64,000 nt of DNA from Girardinichthys multiradiatus. Its lineage: Eukaryota > Chordata > Actinopteri > Cyprinodontiformes > Goodeidae. A program made the translations under genes and the position numbers. The DNA lies in the NCBI RefSeq assembly GCF_021462225.1, contig NC_061805.1, positions 31,141,958-31,205,957 of the forward strand, in the 5' to 3' direction. The notes under the pieces are model-generated. The model searched no databases and was not told where the DNA came from. It saw nothing but the letters and a program-made list of their open reading frames with translations. Of the stretch, positions 12,696-23,561 are shown in pieces. Position 1 is the first letter of the stretch. The number at the start of each line of letters is the position of its first letter.

Positions 12696-13084
12696 TCGTT
12701 CAGAATGTCAGCCTGAGGAAACAGGAAACGTCCCTAGTTCCTCCTTAAATTTACCCAAACTTTTAACTTTTTAAACTTTCCTAAAGAAACGACTTTTAAT
12801 TATAAAGATTTTATTAGGATACATTTTTTACTTATTACAACTAGTTGTGGTAATAATAGCACGTTTAAAATGACCGTTATAATGTTTATCCCAATATATT
12901 TAGTTTAATAAATATGCTTAAAAATAATGAAAACAATGTAAGCGTATTTAATCAAGAATTCTTGCAAGTATCTTTGCAATGTCATAGTCCTGTAAATCGG
13001 TTATCTAAGTGATCCCTATTTATTTGTTACTATTATTGTCCTTTATTAGGTTGTGGCACAGTTGTTAGCCTTATTGTCTTGCAG

Positions 13085-13757
13085 ACGTCCAGTCTCATCT
13101 GAATACCTGAACCTTTTCCACATTTACTGTCTCCTACATGGCTTGTAGCGAACTCTTACATAAAAGCCAGATTTGTGGAGTGCTGGACTAACAGTTGTCA
13201 TTTCAGCAGATTCTCCCACCTGAGCTGTGGTTCTCTGTGGCTCCTCCAGAGTTACCATGGGCATCTTGGCTGCTTCATGGATTAGTCATGTCTTGCTGTT
13301 CTCTGTTTTCAGATGATGAATGCGAAAAGGTTTTAAAGTAAGATAAAAGCTTTGTCCCAAGCTTTTCTTTGCAAAGCCCCCCCTCCAACACTGCTTTAAA
13401 CTTTTCCAGAACCTTCTCCCTGACCTGTCTTTTGTGTTCCTCGGTCTCTTTGATGCTCTTTGTTCACTGTTCTCTCAACAGACCCCTCAGGCTTTTACTG
13501 AACAGCTACAGTGTTTAAGTAACTTCTGAAAACTGGCAGCACTCCAATTTATTTAGGGGAATCAGGGAATATGCTACACCACATTTTTTAGATTTTCATT
13601 TGTTAAATAATATGAAAATCAGGTATTCTCCTTCTTTTACTTTAAACTTACACATTATTTTAGGTTGGTCTATCATGTAAATCTGAATAAATTTCTGTTT
13701 TGAATGTGAAAAACTGTGAAGAGGTTCAAGTGGTATGAATACTTTTGCAAGGCACTA
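13085..13757 (-). mobile_element. Truncated Tc1-like transposon between arl6ip4 and mthfd2
   Basis: This is the same family as the copy at 2115-3403. It contains the reversed block with CAGATTCTCCCACCTGAGCT and ends with GGTATGAATACTTTTGCAAGG at 13734-13754. Only the half encoding the transposase N-terminus plus one terminus is present. It occupies much of the spacer between the arl6ip4 promoter and the mthfd2 3'UTR. Confidence 0.7.
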
Positions 13758-13922
13758 TAAAAGCTAGACTACCCGTTTAAAGATCTGCAGTTGTAGACAT
13801 TCTGTCCCAAAAAGTTCCAGGTGCGTCCAGCATTTTAGGTCCCTTTTACCATTTAATAAAGTTACTCAAGTCTTGAAAAGTTTATGCACAAAAAGCAACA
13901 ATACAATCAGAAAAATGCAACA

Positions 13923-14393
13923 TTTATTTCATTGTTTTTGCAAGGCAATAGTGAATCTTTAAAGCTCGTATTGTAATAAATCTTGTTCCTTATAGCCCTT
14001 AACGTACTCTTACATCAGGCTAAACTAACTGAAAAAAGCAGGACTCTTTCACTCTGCTTCACTGCTCCTTCTTAGTGTCATGTATTGCCACATGTCTGCA
14101 TTTATGTGTAAAATATTGCATCTCTGTAGCAATAAATAGAAACAATCTCTTTAAAACCATCAAAGACATACATTGCAAATGATAAATACTGTTACAAAGC
14201 ACATGCAGCTGCATGAGTTAGTGTAACAGGCTAAAAATGGCTGGACTTGACACTCAGAAAGAAGAGCCTCCAAGCGATCATCTTTCCACTCTGTGTGCAA
14301 AGTGGAGCTTGCTGTGCTGCTCCAAGTAAGAAAACAAGGGGGTAGTGCTGGGAGGAATGTGTCACTGTTGCTCAGGTTTACTGTGCGGCCCTA
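13923..14393 (-). other. Probable 3'UTR of mthfd2
   Basis: Non-coding sequence follows the mthfd2 stop codon. TTTATT at 13923-13928 is AATAAA on the minus strand and is the first canonical poly(A) signal downstream of the stop. Confidence 0.45.
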
Positions 14394-17300
14394 TTAGGAT
14401 GCGACAGCCATGCGGATCCTCTCTGGTGGGAACTGCAGGACGCTTTTGGCAGCTTTGACGGTGTTCTTCAGGAGCATGGCCACAGTCATGGGTCCGACAC
14501 CCCCGGGAACCGGTGTGATAAATCCTGCCTTCTTTTTCACAGCTGAAAGTGGCCAGAAAAAACTAAGTTACAAAGATGCACGAGGAGTGAGTTCATGCAG
14601 AAATCCAATCAAACTTCATCTCCGATACCTTCAAAATCCACATCTCCAACCAGTCTGCTCTTTCCAGTGATAGGATCCTGCACTCTGTTTATTCCGACAT
14701 CGATCACAGCAGCTCCCTCTTTGATCATGTCAGCTGTGATCAGGTTGGGTATTCCTAACAACCATGTTGAGAGCAGTTAGATAAGACATGCAAGTCAAGA
14801 TAATTGAAAGATTTCGGATGTGAGCAAACAATCACAAACCTGCAGCAGCCACAACAATGTCGGCTATTTTAGTGTGCTGGCAAAGCTGTTCCTTTGGAGT
14901 GTAACGGTGAGAAATAGTGACCGTGGCATCACCTGCAGCAGATCAGGAGAAATGATAGATATTAAACTCTTGCCTCATACAGTGCCTTTCAGAAATATTC
15001 ATACCCCTCAAATGTTTCACACTTTTTAACATACTTGCAAACCTCAATGTATCTTATTGGGATTTTTTAGGACAAACAAACACAAAGTAGTACAAAACTG
15101 TGACATGGATGGAAAATGATGGTTTCTTTTTTCTTTTACAAAGAAAGTGTGGCATTAACCCCTTTACTCTGACAACCCTACAGAAACTCCTGAGCAAACA
15201 CCGCCTTCAACACTCCGTTAAAAATTCAAGGATATTTATTGTCATACTGTCACATTAACCTGAGGTGGAATAAAATTAATTTAAAACAGGATCCAAACTA
15301 ATTGCACCTTAAAGAACGGTAACAACTTAAATACTACTAATGAGCACATCATCTTTGCTAGGTTGGAATGTCTAATCTAGCTGAGCAGAAGTCCTGCACT
15401 AAGCAGCCTCACGGCTTCAGGGTAGAAGCCCCCCCCCCAGTCCTCTATGCAGCCTTTACCACCATCTGCAGCGCTGCATCTATGCTGCAGAATAGCTGCA
15501 CAGAACACTCTCCACCACACGAGTAGGATGTCAAGACTGAGCTCCCGAGTCCTGCACACCTGCACTGCAAGCCTCCAGAGCATATATAGACGCTGGTGTG
15601 CCTTCTTCACCAGGGTGGAGGTGTTTACACTCCATGTGAGGTCATCAGACAGGTGTACCCCAAGGTACCTGAAGCTGGAAAAACCCTACAGCACTGGGAG
15701 GAGTCGGTGCAGGAGGTGGTGACGTGGATCCTCACAGACGGCGGCCTGTCAGTGAAGAAGCCAGAACCCAGTTGCACAGAGGGGAGCAGAGTCCAAGTGT
15801 AGAGAGTTTGTGGACCAGAGTCTGTGGAATTATGGTGTTCCTATTCTCCAGATGGGCGAAGGCCATATTACCACAGAAGAAACAGCATCTACTGAGGATA
15901 AATTTCTGTGATAAGTATTTTGATGTGGGTCTACAGAGACCTCGATGGCATCCTTAATGTCCACCTGTGTGTAATTTAACCTCAGTATTAAGGCACATTT
16001 ATTTAAAAAGAAGGTTTTTAAAGAACATTAGAGAACAAAAACAATTCTGAAAACTGAAGAACACAGCAAACAGGTCAGGGATGAAGTTGTGGAGAACTTA
16101 AAAAGGAGGATTATGTTCTGAAACAGCATCCCACGCTTTGAACATCTCACAGAGCTCTATTCAAGCCATCATCTGGTAATGAAAGTAGGATGGCCTAACT
16201 GCAGACCAATATGCAACTGTCCACCTACAGACAGGCTGGGCAAGATAGAGGATTAAGTAAAGAAAAGAGGCCCAAGGTAACTCTGAAGATGCTGCAGGGA
16301 TCCACAGCTCAGGTGAAAGAATCTGTTGAAAGTTAACTACTAGCTGCACAATAAAAAAAAAAAAATCTGACCTTGATGGATGACGGGCGGGAACAAAAAG
16401 CAATAAAAGTCTCATTTAAAGCTTTCATTTGGAGCAAGATGCTCGGGTCAGATGAGGCCGTAATAAAATATTTTTTCCCCTACATGCAAAGCGTGAAATG
16501 TGCCGGAAAACTAACTCAGCACATCACCCTTAACGCATCCAACCATCCTGAAGCATGGAGCTCACAGCATCATGCAGTGGGGATGATCTTCCTTCAGCAA
16601 CATGAAAGTTGATCAGAGTCAATGAAAATACAGGGCAACCTCGGAAAAACCTGTGAGAGGCTGTAAAAGGCTGAGGACTGGGGTAGAGAATCACCTTCCA
16701 GAAGGACAACAACCTTACATCAAAGGTGGTTCTACAAAATATTCATTCCCTTTGGGCATGCTGCACTTTCTAGATTTTTATTTTGATTAAATGTTGAAAA
16801 CCATCTATCAGCTTTCTCTCACTGCTTGTTTAACCCATGAAATCCCAGTACAATACATTGCAGTCTGTAATTAAAGAAAAAGTTCAAGGGATGTGAATAC
16901 TTTAGCATGTTATATATTGTACTTAAATATACATCAGTCCAGCCACATATAAAGGTACAACTCACCTCCTGGCCTCTCATGACCGCCGTCTGTGTGCAGT
17001 AACATGGCGATGGGCATGCCAACGTTCTTGGAGCGTCCTGCAACTACGACATTCTTCCCAAAGGTGGGAATACCTGGAAGACACATGTTTGGAAAGTTAA
17101 CTTTTGTTTTACGTCTTAAAACAGGCACCCATACCCCGAGAGGATGTGCAGTACGAGGCCAGTCCTGCTACCTGTGCGTTTGATTATTTCCCAGACTCCC
17201 CAGGGAGTAGCAGGAAGCATGGTGGATTGATCCAGGCACAAGCGGCCTACGTTGACCACGTGGAAACCGTCCACATCCTTGTTAGGAGCCACTGCATTGC

Positions 17301-20300
17301 AGACCGTGCGCTCGTCAATATGGTCTGAGTGAAAACAGTAATATGTTAGATATGTTTTCATCTTGGCTAACAGGAACGCAGATAATATGACTCAATGCGT
17401 CTCATCTGACATTCAGAGTTTTTAAACATACCTGGCAGCGGTAGCTGGACCAGCAGGCCGTCCACACGGGGATCTGTGTTGAGTTTATAAATTAAGTCCA
17501 GTAACTCCTCCTCGCTGATCTCTGAGTGTTTGAGAATTGTCTCACTTGAGATTCCTGTGGGAGCAAAAGGTGAGAACATAGACCAACATGTGAGCTAAAA
17601 CGAAGTATTTAAAAATTCATTTTGATATTTCCCATTAGGTCCACCAGGTCCGAAGCAAGAGAAGTCCCCTTCTAGTCCCCCTATAATGCACTCAGCAGCA
17701 TTCTATTTCTGATATCAGACACAGATAATCTTCAGGGTTGTTAGGTTACACCCATCCTGTACACTCACATTACGGCAGTTAAATGCATACATTATTTAAA
17801 ATGTATCTTTAATATATTCATAAGTAATGGTTCCTCAACACTTGTATCAAATTAATTTTATATAACTTATAAAAGGGTGCAACTAATTGTGGCTAAAAAA
17901 CAAAAACAAATGGTGACTGAAAAGGCGTCAAAGTTGAAAATTCTCCTCAGTGCTGACTGGGACCATTTGCCTTTCGGCTTTTACATATGAAGTTGGTTTC
18001 TCCCTGCTTACCGATGTCGGCTGCAGCCCGAGTCTTGTTGAGAACGTAGGAGTGACTTGCTGGGTTTTCTCCAACGAGAATGACACTCAGGTGGGGTCTC
18101 CTGTTGCCGGTTGAGACCCACTGCTCCACATCGGCCCGGGTTTCTTCCCGGATCTGACGTGCCAGCTTCCTCCCTGAGATGACCACCGCCTCTGCCCTAA
18201 CAGTGAGTAAGACAAGGAAGCATTACATTCATTTCCTATAAATAGTAATTGAACAATGAAAACTGAGCTGAGGATATCACTTCACCCAGACTGTAAACCA
18301 CCTGCTCAATGCCAGTTTAAACCTTCTTATTTCCAAATAAGCGATCTAGATTTACCAGGACTTTTAACACCAGAACTCTGTAGTGCCTCTCAGCCATGCA
18401 GCTTCGACGCATACCCGACACCTGTTTCCAAGACTGGAGGCAGTAAATCTCCACCTGAGTAAATCCCCTTCCAACTATCAGCATACAGCGTTTATAAGTG
18501 TCTGCACTGCTGCCACACTACTACGTCCCATTTCGGCGAGGTTGAACTGCATTATATAACAAACACAACCCAATGGCTCATAACTGGAGAGTTATGAGCC
18601 ATCATCAGTGATGTAACCACCTCTGTTGCTCTGCCAAAACCAATTAAACCCAGGAAAATGTAACACAACCAGCAGGAAATATGTAGAGACTGCAGGGCAG
18701 CAAGAAGGTAGAGGGGATTCACACGCAAATTTAAATTCATTTTTGTACTATTCTTTCAGATGCATTTATAAACAAATGTCTTAGACTTAGGAGACATTTA
18801 TCAACCAGCTACATTTGTAGAGTTGCTTCAGGATTTTTACATGTTTTTAATACCGGTTCTTGAATAGGGCTGCACAATATTAAGAAAAACATGACGTGTT
18901 GAATATTGTAATGATGACATAGATAAGGATTAACTCACATTTCTCCCCTCTACCCTTTTCCCCATCATCTCCACGCTCAATCTCTTTCCATGAGCTTTTT
19001 GACCTCTGTCTCTAAGGTCTAGATCAGATATTTGCATGTAGCTGGCCAAATACGTTATTGGAAAGGAGCATCTTAATGCATGAAACATAAAATAATAAAC
19101 CCAACCAAACATTGATTCCATGCAGCTCTTCCTGATTGTAACACTGATATTACCATGAAGGTTGTGATTCAATATATTGTGCACCTCTACTATTGAACCA
19201 TCTCTGCTCATTCATGGATATTACAAAGATTGCTTTGATGTTAGGTTAACTCATTTGGAAAAGTCTAGATGTTAAGGAGCAACATGTGGCTAACACCATT
19301 GGTTTGACATTATCCATCTTGTGATCATTCAGATCATGTGCAGGACACACGGGATTTGGTTTCATTTAGCTTCTATACAACATCAGATTCCAGTAATTGC
19401 GGGGGTCAGGCTGCATACAGCACGCTTCCACTAAATTCCCCTCACGGGGTGCAAATTTGCCAACTGTATGATGGAACTGATGACAAACAGCAGGACACAT
19501 TTTACCACGCAAGACTGAAATGTTACCATTCTACGGCAATACAAACGTGCCACAGCTCGATAAATAAATCATTGATTAAACGTGTCCCCAGTCAATTAAA
19601 ACTGAATACAAATACATTTATTTTCTAAATGCATAGATAATGTAATATAATAAATTAATTAATTGATGGACACCGGCAGTAAGGGATGCTGTCAAGCTGA
19701 AGAAGGAGTCCTATCGGCTGTAGTTGGCTTGTGGGACTCCTGAGGCGGCTGACTGGTACCGTGAGGCCAAGCGTGCTGCGGCCCGGGCTGTGGCAGAGGC
19801 AAAAACCCGGGCCTGGGAGGAGGTCGGTGAGTGTGTTCCAACTACAGAGGGATCACACTCCTCAGCCTCGCTGGTAAGGCCTACGCCAGGGTATTGGAGA
19901 GGAGAGTCCGGCCAATAGTCGAACCTCGGCTTCAGGAGGAGCAGTGTGGTTTTCGTCCCGGCCGTGGAACACTGGACCAGCTCTATACCCTCTGCAGCAG
20001 GGATGTCAAAGTCAAATACACTGACGGCCAAAAAACCAAATTTGCTACAAGCCAAGGGTCAGACTGGTTCAATGTTTATTAAAACATATTGAAATGATTG
20101 CACATAGCCTATTGAACCAAGACCTAACACAGAGTACATTATTTAATAATTAAATAGATAAAGCAATATTTTGTTATGGCTCTGTCAGTAACCTCAAGGA
20201 AAAACATTTTCAACAGGCAAACAGCAAAGAGTTTAATTGGTTTGAAAAACAAAGTATGTTATCAAGATGAATACATAAATAAAAGTGCCAGATAAGCGGA

Positions 20301-21426
20301 AGACAACAAGTACGAGTAAAATATTTACTTTACAAAATATATGTTTGATTTCGCTACTTAATTGCCTTATGGTTTAATTGTTTGTTCTCTTTGTGCTTGG
20401 CTTACTTCACAGATGGAAATACAAAAATTAATTGCTATCATTATTAAAGTTTATATTTGAAATTGTGAACAAGAAAATGTTGTTTTTCCAACATTTACAC
20501 AAAAAAACAAAAAAAACAAATGTACTCAACTGGGATGTGACGTCCCCCTGATCACAACTAGTGCTTTTTTTTTCTTTTAGACAAACTGAACACAACATAT
20601 TTGATCTGAAGTTTACTAAAATACAATTTTAGAATCTATTTGATAAACCGCAGTTTCAATAATTTCATGAAGCACATGTGATTAAAAGTCTTTGTTACTA
20701 AAATAAAACATTTTAATAAATACATTTTAGGGGTGAAACAATCGGATTAATCATGATTAATTGACTATTGAAAGAATCGTCAACTAATTTAGTAATTCAA
20801 TAATCGTTAACTAGATATTCTAAAACATACCATTTACTTAAAGAACCCACCCCGAGCAGTAATTAGGCCGATATTGTACAAAAAAATATATATACATTTT
20901 GCATTTAAGATTAACACTAAAATACTTTGTCTATTTATAATTTTTTTTTAATTATTATATTAAAATCTATTTAACTTGAATGCCCGTACATCTGCATGGA
21001 TCTGGTCTCTTTCAGCCCCCCCCCCCCAAGCTGCAAACGCTCTTCCCGATTTCATCAGCCAGCCATTGAGCTGTAATGTTACCGGCATACCGCTAGAGGC
21101 GCACCATGAAGCAGAAAACCTATGAAACTGGGGACATTCGGTACGACCAAATCTAACAAACCGCTCTGCAAAAACAGCAACTCCATCCGTGTGCGCTTGA
21201 TATAACACAGAGGCGGTGTGCCGAGGGGCGTTCAGGACACAATTCGAGCCCTGTTTTCTTTAAGTGCTCGACGGCAGCGCTCCGTTTGCCGTGAATGAAT
21301 GCGACTAATTTCCCTCGGTTTTTTTACGCCGGAAAGATCGGCTCACCTTGAGGCGGACGTGTGCAGGCTACTGGCTTGATGCTGGAAGTGCTGGCACAGT
21401 TTCCTGAGAGTCCTTATCGTTGCCAT
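14394..21426 (-). CDS. mthfd2: Mitochondrial methylenetetrahydrofolate dehydrogenase/cyclohydrolase
   Basis: Eight minus-strand exons: 21347-21426, 18012-18196, 17432-17554, 17172-17324, 16966-17073, 14840-14932, 14629-14754 and 14394-14542. They total 1017 bases, giving 338 aa. Residues 1 to about 27 ([12 protein letters not shown]...) are basic and hydroxylated, as in a mitochondrial presequence. The folate-site motif [14 protein letters not shown] carries the catalytic Tyr and Lys. QLPLPDHIDER, DVDGFH, the nucleotide-binding GRSKNVGMP and [10 protein letters not shown] follow in family order. The enzyme oxidises 5,10-methylene-THF with NAD(P)+ and hydrolyses the methenyl product, feeding formate production. 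MTHFD2L is the alternative; the adjacent mob1a (MTHFD2 neighbours MOB1A in human) favours mthfd2. Introns 1 and 5 are swollen by repeats. Confidence 0.93.
14985..16905 (+). mobile_element. Tc1-like transposon split by a LINE fragment, in mthfd2 intron 5
   Basis: The left end at about 14982 (CAGTGCCTTTCAGAAATATTC, then CATACCCCTC) and the right end at about 16880-16905 (GGGATGTGAATACTTT) are opposite termini of one Tc1 family. The body resumes near 15957 with the CACCTGTGTGTAATTTAACC block and continues through the DNA-binding region (16070-16350) and the catalytic part (16500-16720). Numerous indels make it non-coding. The piece at 15215-15955 is a LINE in the opposite orientation that interrupts it. 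Confidence 0.7.
15215..15955 (-). mobile_element. 5'-truncated Rex1/CR1-like LINE 3' end
   Basis: Minus-strand 15377-15610 reads [16 protein letters not shown], with a following [13 protein letters not shown] segment. This is the reverse transcriptase thumb/C-terminal tail (K-AQQRL-FLR...) of Rex1/CR1-class LINEs. The 3' end near 15225 has the AAGGATATTTATTG-type tail. Only the last few hundred bases of the element are present. It is inserted in a Tc1 copy. Confidence 0.6.
18862..19193. mobile_element. hAT-type MITE in mthfd2 intron 1
   Basis: Terminal sequences AGGGCTGCACAATATT at about 18866 and AATATATTGTGCACCTCT at about 19171-19188 are imperfect inverted repeats of each other. They match the ends of a very abundant non-autonomous fish element. 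The 300-base interior has no coding potential. Confidence 0.6.
19680..20010 (+). mobile_element. RTE-type (Rex3-like) LINE fragment
   Basis: The plus strand reads [19 protein letters not shown] around 19727 and then, after a deletion, [20 protein letters not shown] and [19 protein letters not shown] up to about 19992. These are linker and early reverse transcriptase segments of a fish RTE-clade LINE. The join at about 19830 removes the intervening sequence. It is 3'-truncated by another repeat that begins with AGCAGGGATGTCAAAGTCAA at about 19996. Confidence 0.75.
19996..20600. repeat. hAT-like dispersed repeat, low coding content
   Basis: It begins with GATGTCAAAGTCAAATACAC and a segment on CCAAGGGTCAGACTGG, the terminus of a fish repeat family. 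It continues as AT-rich sequence with no ORF. It abuts the RTE fragment. The right limit is not defined. Confidence 0.4.
20735..20825. mobile_element. Terminal fragment of a MITE
   Basis: GGGGTGAAACAATCGGATTA followed by repeats of GATTAATTGACTATT-like sequence is one end of a fish MITE that recurs near 32730-33052. No partner terminus was found here. Confidence 0.4.
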
Positions 21427-21429
21427 TTT

Positions 21430-21700
21430 TGATCCTCTGAGAAGGAAGGAGACACACCACCACCGACTGGTTATGAAACACGCACACGGAGAGCCCCTCC
21501 TCCACCCGGCTTGACAGAGCACCGTCTGGGGAAAGAGGAAGAGGACCAAGGGAGGCTTTAAAGCCCTGCCCTCCCTCAGTCATGGTCCCTGCGTCACCGC
21601 TATCTCCCACCCCCACTCCCCTCTGATAGGTTTCATGCACACTTATCTGCTCCCACAGCCGCTCGGAGCTGCTTGAATGCAGCGCATTCAGACCCCTCTC
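21430..21700 (-). promoter_or_regulatory. Likely mthfd2 promoter and 5'UTR
   Basis: This is a relatively GC-rich patch immediately upstream of the mthfd2 start codon, in a spacer of about 2.1 kb shared with the divergently transcribed mob1a. I see no clear TATA box. The patch ends where a Tc1 terminus begins at about 21705. Confidence 0.35.
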
Positions 21701-21704
21701 TGCA

Positions 21705-22325
21705 CTTTTTCACAATTGTGTCACGCCACAACCACAAAAGTAAAATTATTGGAATTTTATGTAATAGACCAACATTTTTTTTTTTAAATGAAATAATACA
21801 TTCATTGTTTGGAAAGTATACATTCATACTTAATAAATTAGAATTTAGTATGTTGATTTATTTCAGTAACTCAATTAACTAAATGAAACACATTATATAG
21901 ACAAATTACACAAAAACGGATGTTTTCAAGTCTTTATTTTTGTTAATTATGATGACTTTCTGCTTACAGCTAATGAAAGCACGACATTTCAGATTAGAAT
22001 ACTATAAGACCAATAAAATACATTTTTAATACAGAAATGAGGGCTTAATGAAAAGTGTGTTTAATACCTGCTTAAAGGTTATTTACAAAAGGCAGTTTTA
22101 ATCTGACAAATGATTCTCATCAGAACTCATAATCTAATTTATGGAATATGACTGTACATACTCACACCCCTAAATAAAATGCAGTGCAACTTGGTCCACT
22201 TGTGTGTCATTTAATCTCCATATCTAAATCTTTTATGAAGGTCTTTGAGGTTTGTTAGAACATTTGTGTAAAAACAGCATCATGGAGACCAAGGAACACA
22301 GCAGACAGGTCAGAGATAAAGTTTA
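21705..22325 (+). mobile_element. Tc1-like terminus and early body, interrupted
   Basis: At 21715-21780 the sequence GTCACGCCACAACCACAAA, then ATTTTATGTAATAGACCAAC, is the left terminus of the same Tc1 family seen at 2115 and 14985. At 22190-22322 the block CACTTGTGTGTCATTTAATC to GGAACACAGCAGACAGGTCA is the segment leading into the transposase start. The intervening 21830-22150 resembles an unrelated terminal fragment. The rest is missing. Confidence 0.6.
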
Positions 22326-22600
22326 CAGTGCTAGGAAAAAGTTTTTGCCCCCTTACAAATTTCTTCTTTTTGCACTTTTGTCACTCTTAAATGTTTGAAA
22401 TAATCAACTAAAATTTAGTATTAGGTAGACATAACCTGAGTAAATACAAAAAGCAGTTTTCAAATAATAATTTCATTCATTAAGGGAAAAAAAAGCAATC
22501 CAAACCAACCTGCCATATGTAAAAAAAAAAATAATAATAATAATAATAATTACCCCCTTTGCTAAACCATGAATAAACTGTTTTTAGAAAGTTGAACTCG
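22325..22600. repeat. Dispersed fish repeat with an (AAT)n tract
   Basis: It begins ACAGTGCTAGGAAAAAGTTT then TTGCCCCCTTACAA, a terminus of a common fish non-autonomous element, directly abutting the Tc1 fragment. An (AAT)n microsatellite lies at about 22528-22551. No ORF. Confidence 0.45.
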
Positions 22601-23339
22601 TTTCACCAGTCAAACCCAGGGTTTTATATTGTCTGGCTGGTAGATACTGTATCTTAAATAATAAATAGTAAATAGAACCTCTATGATGGCTGTAAGATCT
22701 GAAAAAGCAACACATCATCTAAAAATAATTTAAAAACTGTGGAAAAACAAAGACATTGAAATCTATCATTCTGCAAAAGGTTACAAAGCCATTTCTATAT
22801 TTGTATATAAATGAGACATTTGAAACCAGAATTTTACAATGTATAAAAAGACCCATGACCTTGTTTTCACAGTGACATTTTGAATCAGACTAAACTTTTC
22901 CTGTTTCATGTCATTTAGGATTGCCAATTTCATTGTATTTGCTTAATACCAAAACATTGGGAGAGACACAGCTTTTTAGAGAATGTTTACTACTTTCTTC
23001 AGAGTCAGATGTTTACATACACTAAGATAATAATTTTGGTAATCCTAATTAACTTAAAACAGATTTTTGACAAGTTTTATCTGATTTTATTTCTGGGATT
23101 GAGCAAATAAGGCTAGATGTCCAGTTAGTGTCTATATATACACCTAAGAAGTTTACACACTATATGTAAACTTCTGTTTTGAACTGAATATTGTATAACT
23201 ATGAACATGTCTTAGTGTCATTTTGTGTTGATAACTTCATCATTGAATACATAAACAATTTCGCATTTTCCTACATTATTCAGGCACAAATGATTATATA
23301 TTATATCATATATAATTTTTTACTGACTTGATTGGACAG

Positions 23340-23561
23340 AAGCAGAAAGCGGTCATTCCCACTTGTGGCCTGAAGGTGGCGACAGTCTGCCTGCTGACAG
23401 ATAGACAACAGAGGAAGAGTCACTGTGGGTGCAGCAGTTCATCTTCGCTTGAAGTCGTTGATAGTTCTTCATCCTGACGAAGAGATTTAAAAGCATATTT
23501 CTACGTACTAAACACGAACCCGTAGTTCTTATCCAGACTCTTAGAGAAATTCTTCGTCAAG
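23340..23561 (+). promoter_or_regulatory. Likely mob1a promoter and 5'UTR
   Basis: This is a less AT-rich stretch immediately before the mob1a ATG. It includes direct repeats of a CTTCATC/CTTCGTC flavour and no upstream open frame that would compete. No TATA box was identified. The transcription start is unknown. Confidence 0.3.
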
